Below are positions 17,210-25,528 of a stretch of DNA of 64,000 nucleotides, piece by piece. The notes below the pieces were generated by a model that was given only the letters and a program-made list of their open reading frames with translations, was not told where the DNA came from and ran no database searches. The stretch's first letter is position 1. Each line of letters starts with the position of its first letter. The stretch lies in NCBI GenBank assembly GCA_964581175.1, contig CAZONI010000002.1, positions 1 to 64,000 of the forward strand, given 5' to 3'. A program made the translations under genes and the position numbers. Source of the stretch: B46-G9 sp964581175 (lineage in GTDB: Bacteria > Desulfobacterota > DSM-4660 > Desulfatiglandales > Desulfatiglandaceae).

Positions 17210-18001
17210 ATGGGCGTGACAGGACAATACATTCCCGGCGATTCCGTTATTCACCGGCTGGACCCGCGGGTCAAGATCGTATCTACCGTGATGTTGAGCG
17301 TCCTCATTCTCCGCGGGCCTGTTGCCGCCTGCATAGTGCTGACCCTCTTTCTCATGGTCCTGGTTGCGGTCGCCGGGTTTTCTTTCCGTTTCTTAACCGG
17401 TTCTCTCAGACCGGTGCGGTTCTTTTTGCTGCTCTTCTTCGTGCTCCATTTGTTCTTTACCCGAGGTAAAACCATAGGGCCGCTTTCCTGGTGGGGTGTT
17501 TCCGTAACAGAGGAAGGGCTTGCCGAGGGCATGACGGTCGTGTGGCAGTTCTCCCTTCTCATATGGAGCGCGGCCGTCCTTACCGCTACAACTTCCCCTT
17601 CGGAACTGGTAATGGCCATTGACCGGCTTCTCAACCCGCTCAAAAAAATCGGCATTCCCTGTCATGATATTGCTACTATGGCTTCCATTGCCTTGCGTTT
17701 CTTTCCTGTCTTTCTCGATGAGATCGAAAATGTAAGAGAGGCCCAGGCGGCCCGCGGCGCTGAATTCAAGACCGGGGGCCCCTGGAAGCGGGTCAAGGCG
17801 GCATCAGGCCTTTTGATTCCGCTCGTCTTTTCTTTTGTGAGAAAGGCGGAGAACCTGGCTGTAGCCATGGAAGCGCGGGCTTACGCAAGCGGTCCCCGCA
17901 CTTATATGAAGGATCTTCGAATGACCGGGACTGATTATGCTGCTCTCGCCATAACAATTCTGTTAACGGGTCTTCTTTTCTTCTCAGGAAATCTGCTCTG
18001 A
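17210..18001 (+). CDS. bioN: Energy-coupling factor transporter transmembrane (T) component, BioN-like
   Basis: The 263-residue membrane protein has an N-terminal GDSVIHRLDPRVKI segment typical of EcfT/CbiQ, five to six helices, and the two coupling motifs AARGAEF and EARAYASG (A-R-G and A-R-A patterns). These insert into the ATPase grooves. The ATG at 17210 is used, after an AGACAGG site; a longer frame from 17153 reads through the ATPase gene and lacks a start signal. It completes the BioMNY importer, linking the ATPase to BioY. No intrinsic terminator is visible in the following 230 bp. Confidence 0.92.
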   Translation: MGVTGQYIPGDSVIHRLDPRVKIVSTVMLSVLILRGPVAACIVLTLFLMVLVAVAGFSFRFLTGSLRPVRFFLLLFFVLHLFFTRGKTIGPLSWWGVSVTEEGLAEGMTVVWQFSLLIWSAAVLTATTSPSELVMAIDRLLNPLKKIGIPCHDIATMASIALRFFPVFLDEIENVREAQAARGAEFKTGGPWKRVKAASGLLIPLVFSFVRKAENLAVAMEARAYASGPRTYMKDLRMTGTDYAALAITILLTGLLFFSGNLL

Positions 18002-18230
18002 GAATATGGCGATCCCTCGAGATTCGTCAAGATTTCGGACCGGATGTGTCAAGAGCCCGGCTTGATTTGTACCGTTCTGCCGGTCACATCGACGTTTCGC
18101 GGCTATTTCAGTGCACATGGGGTTCCTCGAATGGCATAACCGTTGCATAACGTGAGGATATATGACGTTTAAAAAAGTTACATATGGCTGCCGGGGTGTG
18201 GTTCATTGCCGGCTGGCCTGGAAATTGACC

Positions 18231-18266
18231 AGAGCCCGGAATCTATTTGTGGATGGGCACTAACTG
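18231..18266 (+). repeat. 36-bp dyad repeat, copy B
   Basis: This copy reads AGAGCCCG, 15 bases, TGGGCACT, then AACTG and lies 26 bp upstream of the cheX start codon. The spacer CTATTTGTGGA matches copies A and C. The location between promoter space and ribosome site would let it act on cheX expression if functional. Confidence 0.7.
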
Positions 18267-18292
18267 CGGAGACTGAACTGCGGGAGGTTTAC

Positions 18293-18754
18293 ATGGATGT
18301 GAAAATCATCAATCCCTTTATAGAAGGGGCCTTGCATGTGCTGAAAACAATGGCCTCAACCGAGGCCCGGGCCGGGAAACCGTATGTGAAAAAAGATCGG
18401 GTGGCAAAAGGTGATGTGAGCGGTGTGATCGGATTGACCGGGGAGGCAAAGGGAACCGTATCGGTCACTTTCACGGGAGAATGCATCCTTGATGTAGTCT
18501 CAAGAATGTTTGGGGAGGAGATGGAGGAACTCAACGATGAGATCGGCGATGCCGTGGGAGAAATATCCAATATGATTTCGGGACATGCCAGGCAAAAGCT
18601 GGAAGAACGCGGCAAGTCTCTGAAAGCAGCCATTCCCACGGTCGTTATGGGAAAAGATCACACGCTCTCTCACATGACCAATGGCGCTGTGATAGCCATT
18701 CCATTCACCACCGATAGCGGCAAGTTCACCATAGAGGTCTGCTTTGAAGAATAA
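18293..18754 (+). CDS. cheX: Chemotaxis protein CheX-like phosphatase
   Basis: The 153-residue protein belongs to the CheC/CheX/FliY phosphatase family. The helix DAVGEISNMISGHARQKLE carries the E-x2-N pair (Glu90, Asn93) that dephosphorylates CheY-P in CheX. The beta sheet region VIGLTGEAKGTVSVTF and the C-terminal VIAIPFTTDSGKFTIEVCF are typical. Single-domain length matches CheX rather than CheC. The ATG at 18293 follows GGGAGG with good spacing; a longer frame from 18206 crosses the dyad repeat and is unlikely. No other chemotaxis gene is nearby, so the target response regulator is encoded elsewhere. It ends 12 bp from the convergent NRDE gene. Confidence 0.88.
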   Translation: MDVKIINPFIEGALHVLKTMASTEARAGKPYVKKDRVAKGDVSGVIGLTGEAKGTVSVTFTGECILDVVSRMFGEEMEELNDEIGDAVGEISNMISGHARQKLEERGKSLKAAIPTVVMGKDHTLSHMTNGAVIAIPFTTDSGKFTIEVCFEE

Positions 18755-18765
18755 GGCGGATAAAG

Positions 18766-19542
18766 TCAGGAAAAGGACGGCACCCGAAACCCGAACGCGG
18801 TATCCTGAAATCGATCAGGACGGTCACGATACGTGCGTTCCGTGAACAGTACCTGATTCTCGTGATCCACGAGGATGACGCTTGAAGATCTGGTCCCGTA
18901 CGCCGGGCTCGAAATAAAGACAGGACTGAGAATCCGTTCCCACTCCAGACCCACCCCTGTATCCGGCAAATCATCGTCGGGCGGGAGAGTCCGGTCACTG
19001 AGGACTCTGAAGAACGCCTCCGGGAGAATTTTTTCCCCTGACCCGATCACCTCTCTGAACCCTCGTTTTGCCCTTTCCAGCTTGGGCCAGGGTGTGTCAA
19101 GGAGATGATTGCTCAGCCCGTAAATGCCCTTTGTAAGCCGCTTCATTCCATCACTCCTGTTCGAGTGCCAGAAGAGTTCGCTGGCGGATCCGACCACGAG
19201 ATTGAATCCATTGTATCGGTGTTCTACGCTGACGATTCTTACGAGGTACTCCGTTGCCGGCACCTCCTTCTCGAGAAAATCAAGCACCAGTTTACCGCGC
19301 GAGGAGGCGTGTTCCACGGCATGCGCAGGGTCCCGGTAATTGGTAATGGCGGCCAGCCTCCCGGTTCTGGTGATTCCGAGCCAGGTGCCGCCCGCTTTCA
19401 GGTCCCGTCCTGCCAGGAGATCAGGGTTATTTTTCCAGAACCCCAGAGGGGCTGTCGGCCGGTTATAGAACTCGTCTCTGTTGGCGGCCAGGATTAGTCT
19501 GTATGCGGGATGTTGTTCCAAGGCCAGGAGTAGAAGACACAT
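18766..19542 (-). CDS. NRDE family protein (TANGO2-like)
   Basis: The 258-residue protein begins with Cys at position 2 (MCLLLLALEQHPAYRLILAA), followed by NRDEFYNRP, the motif that names the family. Cys2 is proposed to act like the N-terminal nucleophile of Ntn hydrolases. LAGRDLKAGGTWLGITRTGR and ITNYRDP are further family hallmarks. The biochemical role is unsettled: the eukaryotic homologue TANGO2 has been linked to haem and lipid handling. It lies 10 bp downstream of the CoA-transferase/GNAT gene in the same direction and probably shares its transcript. Confidence 0.88.
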   Translation of the reverse strand: MCLLLLALEQHPAYRLILAANRDEFYNRPTAPLGFWKNNPDLLAGRDLKAGGTWLGITRTGRLAAITNYRDPAHAVEHASSRGKLVLDFLEKEVPATEYLVRIVSVEHRYNGFNLVVGSASELFWHSNRSDGMKRLTKGIYGLSNHLLDTPWPKLERAKRGFREVIGSGEKILPEAFFRVLSDRTLPPDDDLPDTGVGLEWERILSPVFISSPAYGTRSSSVILVDHENQVLFTERTYRDRPDRFQDTAFGFRVPSFS

Positions 19543-19551
19543 AGCTGGATC

Positions 19552-21426
19552 TCACCCGGAAACAAGCTTTTCAGAAAGCGGTATCTTCAATTCATACTCG
19601 CCGCTGTCCAGGACAGCCTGCACAGGATAAGGGGCCTTTTCCAGGACCTTCAGCATTGATCTATTGGTTGCAAGGACGTCTGCCTTCAGCCCTTGTACTC
19701 CACGGTCGTTCGCGATCCGGATCAACGTCATGAAGAGAAATGTCGCGATCCCTCTGCCCTGGTATGCTTCATCAACCACGAAAGCCAGGTCAGCGAAAGG
19801 GCTCCCGGGAAAAAGGACATACCTGGCCTCCGCAATAATACGCTCTTCTCCGGGTTCGCCCACGAGTCCGACGATGGACATGGCGTTCCGGTAATCCACG
19901 TTCACATATTCCTGCATCCTTGCGTGCGGCATTGTCTTGATGGGAGAGAAATAGCGGTAGTAGACGGCCTCATCGGAAAAACGGTAGAACAGGCGCCGCA
20001 TGTCGTCCACATCCGAAGGCCGTATGGGCCTGAATCGCACGATCAACCCACCCTCGAACGTCTGAGTAAACACCAGTTCGTCCGGATAGAAATGGCCGGA
20101 TTCCGGCAGGTATGCCTGGTCGGGAAAGAGAAGATGATTTTCCTTGGCCGCCGCTACAAGCCCTTCCCGATCATCCGGATGGGCGATATCTATCAGTGCA
20201 AGCGCCCGTTCACGGATCGTTTTTCCGGTGAGGGAGGCGACGCCATATTCCGTCACGACCAGATCGAGGGATTCCCTGCCGGACAGTTGATTGGGGAGTT
20301 CTTCAATAGAGAGTACGATATTTGATTCCTTTTTCAGATTTCGACTGGGCAGGGCAAGAACAGTCCGGCCGCCTGGAGAAAATGAGGCGCCTGTCAGGAA
20401 TTCCTGCGCCTCGCCGGGGCCGGCGCTCACATTTCCTCTTCCGGTTTGGAGCGCAATGCCTCCGGTCAGGTCTATCTTCCTGGCAGGCAGTATAAAAATG
20501 AACCGGTCATTACTCCCGATGCGCTTGGGGTCGGCCACAACATCGATGCCCTGGAACTCCACCAGGGGATTCCAGTGGAGCCAGCGCATGAGTTTCGGGG
20601 TGCCGAGTGCGTATGCTGCAAGACATTTTCCCTTGAAAATCCCCTTCTTCCGGTTGGTTACCGCCCCGCTCTTGACCAGATCCATCAATGCATCGGTGAA
20701 GAACTGGGAGTGAATCCCGAGGTGGCGCTTATGGACCAGGTGCCGGGCCATGGACTCGAAAAGAGGTCCGATGGAAAAGGAGATGCAACATCCGTCCTGG
20801 ATGAGCGATGCCACGTTGGCCCCCAGCTTGTCATAAACGGCATCCACCGGCCACCGGGAGAAATAGATGAGGGGTTCCTTTGCGTCGATGAGGAAGTCAA
20901 AATCATTTATGTGCACGAAGGTGTCGCCCAAAGTGCGGGGAGCTTCTTCATTTATTTCCCCCACAACGAGAGTGGCCTGTTCCATGGCCTGCCTGGCGAC
21001 ATCCACCGCCGCGCCCAGGCTCGCGTATCCGGCACTGTCGGGAGGACTGATCTGGACAAAGGCGGCATCGATTCGTATTGTTCCTGATTCTATGAGGCGG
21101 GGGATCTTTGAAAACCTGCTGGGAATGAGGTCGACCCGGCCCTCTGTAATGGCGTCGCTGGCTATCCATCCGGAAAAGAAGGTCTTCAGGCGAAACCTGC
21201 CGCTGTACCGTTCTCCGGAGGAAATGGCCTGCCCCAGGCTGACGAGCTGAACAAGTTCCAGGTCCTGCACGTTTGTGCTTTTCGAGGACAGCAATCCCTT
21301 GACCAGTGTTCTCGGTTCGGCCACACCGGTGCTCAAGAAAATGCTCATCCCCGGCCTGATCTTTGAAAGGACCTCATCCACATCCACGACATCCTTTTTC
21401 CATTCCGAGTTACTGGAAGGCGACAT
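19552..21426 (-). CDS. Acetyl-CoA hydrolase/transferase family protein fused to C-terminal GNAT domain
   Basis: In this 624-residue fusion, residues about 1-440 are a class I CoA-transferase/acetyl-CoA hydrolase pair of domains. They include DAAFVQISPPDSAGYASLGA, the PLIYFSRWPVDAVYDKLGAN region and the C-domain DLVVTEYGVASLTGKTIRER. The usual glutamate-bearing loop appears as GRGNVSAGPGEAQEFLTGAS. Residues about 465-615 form a GNAT acetyltransferase, with the acetyl-CoA loop VDEAYQGRGIATFLFMTLIR. The fusion suggests acyl-CoA chemistry linked to protein or small-molecule acylation; the substrates are not known. It lies 18 bp downstream of the CDF transporter gene and 10 bp upstream of the NRDE gene. 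Confidence 0.88.
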   Translation of the reverse strand: MSPSSNSEWKKDVVDVDEVLSKIRPGMSIFLSTGVAEPRTLVKGLLSSKSTNVQDLELVQLVSLGQAISSGERYSGRFRLKTFFSGWIASDAITEGRVDLIPSRFSKIPRLIESGTIRIDAAFVQISPPDSAGYASLGAAVDVARQAMEQATLVVGEINEEAPRTLGDTFVHINDFDFLIDAKEPLIYFSRWPVDAVYDKLGANVASLIQDGCCISFSIGPLFESMARHLVHKRHLGIHSQFFTDALMDLVKSGAVTNRKKGIFKGKCLAAYALGTPKLMRWLHWNPLVEFQGIDVVADPKRIGSNDRFIFILPARKIDLTGGIALQTGRGNVSAGPGEAQEFLTGASFSPGGRTVLALPSRNLKKESNIVLSIEELPNQLSGRESLDLVVTEYGVASLTGKTIRERALALIDIAHPDDREGLVAAAKENHLLFPDQAYLPESGHFYPDELVFTQTFEGGLIVRFRPIRPSDVDDMRRLFYRFSDEAVYYRYFSPIKTMPHARMQEYVNVDYRNAMSIVGLVGEPGEERIIAEARYVLFPGSPFADLAFVVDEAYQGRGIATFLFMTLIRIANDRGVQGLKADVLATNRSMLKVLEKAPYPVQAVLDSGEYELKIPLSEKLVSG

Positions 21427-21444
21427 AGCATTTTCTCCGAAGAA

Positions 21445-22359
21445 TCATGGGTTGCCCTGGTTGCCGGGGTCCACGTGGATAAGTACATTTCCGACATTTT
21501 CGACTTCATCTTTCACGCAGCTTTCAACCGTTTTGGCAATGCTGTGCCCTTGCGCGACGGTGAGGTCCTCATCCACAACCACGTGAACTTCCATCTGAAG
21601 GAGGCCTCCTGAGGACCTGACACGAAGATCATGAACGTTCAAGACACCATCAACGCCCCAAACGCAATCAACAATCTTTTTCTGCACCTCAGGACGCGGC
21701 GCCGTGTCAGTAAGTTCTTTTAGTGCGTCCCAGCAGATGCGGAAAGCGACGCCCAGGACGAGGAAGGAAACAACGAGGGCGGCGAAAGCGTCCAGGACAT
21801 GCCAATCTTCGCGGATCTGGGCGCCGACGACCCCCAGCAGGACCGCGACGGATGACATGGCATCCGAGCGGTGGTGCCAGGCGTTGGCTGCAATGGCCGA
21901 ACTTTTCAGCCGCCTGCCGATGGTGATGGTGAAGCGGTACAGGATCTCTTTGGAGATGATGGAGATAAGAGCCGCGACTACGGTGATCCAGGTGGGATGA
22001 TATTGGCGGTGAAAGTAAATATCCCGCCCTGCCTCGATCCCGATATACACGCCTGCAGCTGCAAGGGTAAATCCGACAGCCGCGGACATGAGCGTTTCGA
22101 ATCGTGCGTGACCGTAATGATGGCTGCGATCAGGTTCTTTCTCCCGCATCTGCAACCCGAAAAGGACAGCCACGTCAGTGAAAAGGTCTGATATGGAGTG
22201 GACCGCGTCCGCGATCAAGGCCTGGCTGTGACCGAAATACCCTGCGGCGAATTTCAGAAAGACCAGGAGCAGGTTGACAACGGAACCCGCCAGGGTCACC
22301 TTTATTCCGGCCCGGGTATGACCGGCTTCAGAATTTTTCAGCTCAGAGTTCCGCAACAT
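21445..22359 (-). CDS. Cation diffusion facilitator (CDF) family metal transporter
   Basis: The 304-residue protein has six membrane helices and the two HxxxD metal sites of the Zn/Fe-type CDF group: ADAVHSISDLFTDVAVLFGL in helix 2 and NAWHHRSDAMSSVAVLLG in helix 5. A C-terminal cytoplasmic ferredoxin-like domain follows (VDGVLNVHDLRVRSSGG, MEVHVVVDEDLTVAQGHSIA). It exports divalent metal ions, such as zinc, iron or manganese, in exchange for protons. The ATG at 22359 is chosen over a GTG at 22368. It appears to be the first gene of a three-gene minus-strand transcript with the CoA-transferase/GNAT and NRDE genes, an association without obvious functional logic. Confidence 0.9.
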   Translation of the reverse strand: MLRNSELKNSEAGHTRAGIKVTLAGSVVNLLLVFLKFAAGYFGHSQALIADAVHSISDLFTDVAVLFGLQMREKEPDRSHHYGHARFETLMSAAVGFTLAAAGVYIGIEAGRDIYFHRQYHPTWITVVAALISIISKEILYRFTITIGRRLKSSAIAANAWHHRSDAMSSVAVLLGVVGAQIREDWHVLDAFAALVVSFLVLGVAFRICWDALKELTDTAPRPEVQKKIVDCVWGVDGVLNVHDLRVRSSGGLLQMEVHVVVDEDLTVAQGHSIAKTVESCVKDEVENVGNVLIHVDPGNQGNP

Positions 22360-22368
22360 GAGTTTCAC

Positions 22369-22782
22369 CGGGTGAATTGGCGAAATTCCTGGTCACCAGC
22401 AAGGCGTCAGATGCAAGTCGAAGATCCCGTTCCCGGTGGGAGCGCCGAGGAGGGACGACTGAAACGTATAAACAATACGTCGCAGCGAGGAACGAGCGAA
22501 GGCAATCCCGCCAACGGCGGGAATGATGCCTTGCTGGTGGATCAGGGCGTTCCTTGCTGTTGACGTAAGGAGCCTTCCTGTATACTGTAGGTGTGCGTCA
22601 CACCCTTTGGGAGTTTTACTCACATGGAGCCTCCTCATTCGGGATGTACCGCAGCATCGGGCCGGTGAAGCCGCTCCCGTTTCACCGCTCCTCCATACAT
22701 GTTTACCCGAATCAGCGAGGTTTCACAATGAAAATAAGTGACTGCTAATAAATGGGGGCGGGCTATCGAAAAAGGACAACAC
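22369..22782. other. Divergent intergenic region between CDF gene and waaA
   Basis: No protein gene is supported. A likely promoter for waaA is TTGACG at 22560-22565 with TACTGT at 22583-22588 (17-bp spacing). Short inverted repeats include CCCGCC/GGCGGG around 22508-22522. Small open frames on both strands lack ribosome sites and protein-like composition. Confidence 0.45.
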
Positions 22783-24093
22783 ATGAGATCTGTGGACGTG
22801 ATACCTCTCTTCCTATGGCTTTACGGCGTGACGTGGAGGGCTGTGACTCCTCTTCTGCGCGTGTCTCCACGGCTTCGAGAGGGCTATGAAGAAAGACTCC
22901 TGAAGCGCGGCCCCAGAAATCACGTAGACGTGTGGATCCAGGCCGCCTCGGTGGGAGAGGCGTTTCTGGCCCTGGAGATCGTTTCAGGCTTCGGCCCTGA
23001 CGATATGCCGAGAGTGTTGATCACCACGAATACCTCGCAAGGGGCCCATATCCTGGAGGAGGGTCTCGATCAACTCGGGGGGATGAAGAAGGCATTAGTG
23101 GAGACGGCGTACTTTCCGTTTGATGCCCCTTCTTTGATGCAAGCGGCGCTGAAAATCTGGCGACCGGCGCTTATGGTCCTTCTCGAGACGGAATTCTGGC
23201 CCGGGCTGATGGCTGCTTGCAAGAGGCGAAAGGTCCCCTTGCTGGTTTTAAACGGGCGTTTGTCCCAAAGGAGTTTCAAGGCGTATTCCCGCTTCAGGGG
23301 TTTCCTGCACCGGCTGGGGCCGGAGAGAATTTACGCAATATCACCGGCGGATGGACAGCGGTTTTCCTCGCTCTTCGGAGAGAATCGTGTCAGGTTGATG
23401 CACAACATCAAATTCGACCGGATGAACTTTGACAGCATGGACCCTGCCGCTTCTGATTATCTCAGGAAGATCATCCCTGAACGTGTTCCTTTTCTTGTCC
23501 TGGGTTCTGTGCGCAGGGAAGAAGAAAAGGATGTCATGCATACGGTGGAGGGTGTTTTCTCCAAGGTTCCAGGGACGATTGCAGCGCTTTTCCCCCGCCA
23601 TTCGAGCCGAATCGAGCCGTGGAAAGGACGTTTTTCGGACGCCGGATTGAACTGGGCATTGAGATCCCGCGTTGAGAATCCGGTCTCCCCCGGCACCGTC
23701 CTGCTCTGGGATACGTTCGGCGAACTCTCCTCTGCCTATGCCGTGGCGCATGCCGCGTTTGTGGGAGGGACCCTGAGACCGTGCGGAGGACAGAATTTCC
23801 TGGAGGCAATCGCGCAGGGAGTGAGGCCCTGCATCGGACCCTATTGGAATAATTTTTCGTGGGTAGGCCGTGAGATTCTGAAAACCGGACTGGTCCGTGA
23901 GGTCAACGACTGGAGGGAACTGGTTGACGTCCTGGTAAAGGATATTGAAAGCCCGGGGGAAAGGGACGCAATTATCCGGCGTGCCGGAGTGTACATAAAA
24001 AGGAGGAAGGGAGGGACCGAAACGGCCTGCCGGGCAATTGCCGCCTGCTTACGGAGAACGGGAAATACTTACGAGATCCCGAGTTTGTCCTGA
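22783..24093 (+). CDS. waaA: 3-deoxy-D-manno-octulosonic acid (Kdo) transferase
   Basis: The 436-residue inner-membrane glycosyltransferase transfers Kdo from CMP-Kdo to lipid A. Seen are the N-terminal membrane anchor, WIQAASVGEAFLALEI (counterpart of the HxVSVGE acceptor-site motif), VLLETEFWPGLM and LNGRLSQRSFKAYSRF. The donor-site segment FVGGTLRPCGGQNFLEAIAQ, with GPYWNNF after it, is equivalent to the conserved GGHNxLEP-GPHxxNF region, though noticeably diverged. The ATG at 22783 is used, with AAGGA upstream; a longer frame from 22738 lacks a signal. Its 3' end overlaps the convergent gatB gene by 25 bp. Its presence supports an LPS-bearing Gram-negative host. Confidence 0.88.
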   Translation: MRSVDVIPLFLWLYGVTWRAVTPLLRVSPRLREGYEERLLKRGPRNHVDVWIQAASVGEAFLALEIVSGFGPDDMPRVLITTNTSQGAHILEEGLDQLGGMKKALVETAYFPFDAPSLMQAALKIWRPALMVLLETEFWPGLMAACKRRKVPLLVLNGRLSQRSFKAYSRFRGFLHRLGPERIYAISPADGQRFSSLFGENRVRLMHNIKFDRMNFDSMDPAASDYLRKIIPERVPFLVLGSVRREEEKDVMHTVEGVFSKVPGTIAALFPRHSSRIEPWKGRFSDAGLNWALRSRVENPVSPGTVLLWDTFGELSSAYAVAHAAFVGGTLRPCGGQNFLEAIAQGVRPCIGPYWNNFSWVGREILKTGLVREVNDWRELVDVLVKDIESPGERDAIIRRAGVYIKRRKGGTETACRAIAACLRRTGNTYEIPSLS

Positions 24094-25526
24094 AGGATTT
24101 CCCGAACCTTCTTAGGGTCAGCCCTGCCTTGTGTCTTCCTCATGATCTGGCCGATCAGAAAGTTGACGGGCTCGTGGTTTCCTTCCCGTACCCTGGCGAC
24201 TGTCTCCGGATTTCCGGTCATCACCTGGTCAACCAGGGATCCGATGACGTCCGCTTCCTGCAGGGGCTGCAGCTTCTTTTCCTTGATGATAAGCTCGGGG
24301 GGATTCCCGGTCTCGAACATTTCCTCCAGGACAACCCGAGCTATGCCGTCGGTAATCTCTCCTCTGTCGATGAGGTCCATCAACCGGCCGAAATCACGGG
24401 GAGAAATAATGCACTCGTCGATGGGAAGGGACTTTTCCTTAAGCAGCCGGAAGAGGTCCTTGGCTATCCAAGTGCTCAGTTTTCTGCACGACCTGCAATG
24501 AGGAACGCATTTCTCGAAGTACTCGGCTGTTTGACGGTCTCTTGTCAGGAGAGAGGCTTCATTCTGTGAAATCCCGTACGCGCTGATGAATCTTTTCACC
24601 CGTTGATCCGGCAATTCCGGCATGTCCTGCCGTATTGCTTCTATGAAAACGCTGTCAATGTCCAGTTCAACGAGGTCGGGTTCAGGAAAGTAGCGGTAAT
24701 CGGGTGCGTCTTCCTTCCCGCGCATGGAGATGGTCGCCCTTTTTGTCTCGTCGAAAAGGCGGGTTTCCTGCGATATTCTCCCGCCTGATTCCAGGATTTC
24801 GGCCTGCCTTCTGATCTCGTATTCCAGGGCCTCGAGAACAAACTTGAAAGAAGACATGTTTTTGATTTCCGTGCGGTTGCCGAAGTCATGGCCTCCCCTG
24901 GGGCGAAGCGAGATGTTCACATCACATCTGAACTGCCCTTTTTCCATGATACAATCGCTGACCCCGATATACCTGAGAATCTGGCGCATCTTCTCGAGAT
25001 AGGTTCTGGCTTCCTGGAGGGATCGAACGGGATTACGGGTATGATCGGACACGATCTCGATGAGGGGGATCCCGGACCTGTTGAAGTCCACAAGGCTGTA
25101 ATCGGCGGATTCAAACGACTTGGACGCGTGGACCAGCTTCCCGGCATCTTCTTCCAGATGGATGCGTTTGATGCCCACCGGGTACGGATGAGCGTCATCT
25201 CCCGGGATTACGAGATAGCCGTCCTCGCACAAGGGTTCCTCATACTGGGAAATCTGGTAGCCCTTGGGAAGATCAGGGTAGAAATAGTTCTTCCGGGCAA
25301 AACGGGCGTGGGGATTGATGGCGCAATTGAGGGCCAGTCCGGCCCGGACGCAATATTCAACGGCCCGCTTGTTCAGAACCGGAAGTGCCCCGGGCTGCCC
25401 TGTGCAGACGGGACAGATCTGGTGGTTCGGCAGCGCGTCATAATCAATGGGACAGTCGCAGAAGAGCTTTGTCCTGGTGCCGAGTTCGGCATGCACTTCA
25501 AAACAGATGATGGTTTCGAAATCCAT
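24069..25526 (-). CDS. gatB: Asp-tRNA(Asn)/Glu-tRNA(Gln) amidotransferase subunit GatB
   Basis: The 485-residue tRNA-binding kinase/transferase subunit of GatCAB starts at ATG 25526 after GGAG. The cradle domain shows KLFCDCP and NHQICPVCTGQPGALPVLNK (zinc-type cysteine pairs), GYQISQYEEPLCEDG and HLEEDAGKLVHAS. The C-terminal helical and YqeY-like domains end in MRKTQGRADPKKVREIL. GatB phosphorylates tRNA-bound Asp or Glu and receives ammonia from GatA. It starts 2 bp after the gatA stop and is the last gene of the operon. Its 3' end overlaps convergent waaA. Confidence 0.96.
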   Translation of the reverse strand: MDFETIICFEVHAELGTRTKLFCDCPIDYDALPNHQICPVCTGQPGALPVLNKRAVEYCVRAGLALNCAINPHARFARKNYFYPDLPKGYQISQYEEPLCEDGYLVIPGDDAHPYPVGIKRIHLEEDAGKLVHASKSFESADYSLVDFNRSGIPLIEIVSDHTRNPVRSLQEARTYLEKMRQILRYIGVSDCIMEKGQFRCDVNISLRPRGGHDFGNRTEIKNMSSFKFVLEALEYEIRRQAEILESGGRISQETRLFDETKRATISMRGKEDAPDYRYFPEPDLVELDIDSVFIEAIRQDMPELPDQRVKRFISAYGISQNEASLLTRDRQTAEYFEKCVPHCRSCRKLSTWIAKDLFRLLKEKSLPIDECIISPRDFGRLMDLIDRGEITDGIARVVLEEMFETGNPPELIIKEKKLQPLQEADVIGSLVDQVMTGNPETVARVREGNHEPVNFLIGQIMRKTQGRADPKKVREILQDKLGIS

Positions 25527-25528
25527 AA

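Noticed and set aside
24069..24093. Overlap of waaA and gatB 3' ends considered as an annotation error
   Set aside because: Both reading frames are well supported to their stops; a 25-bp convergent overlap is acceptable.
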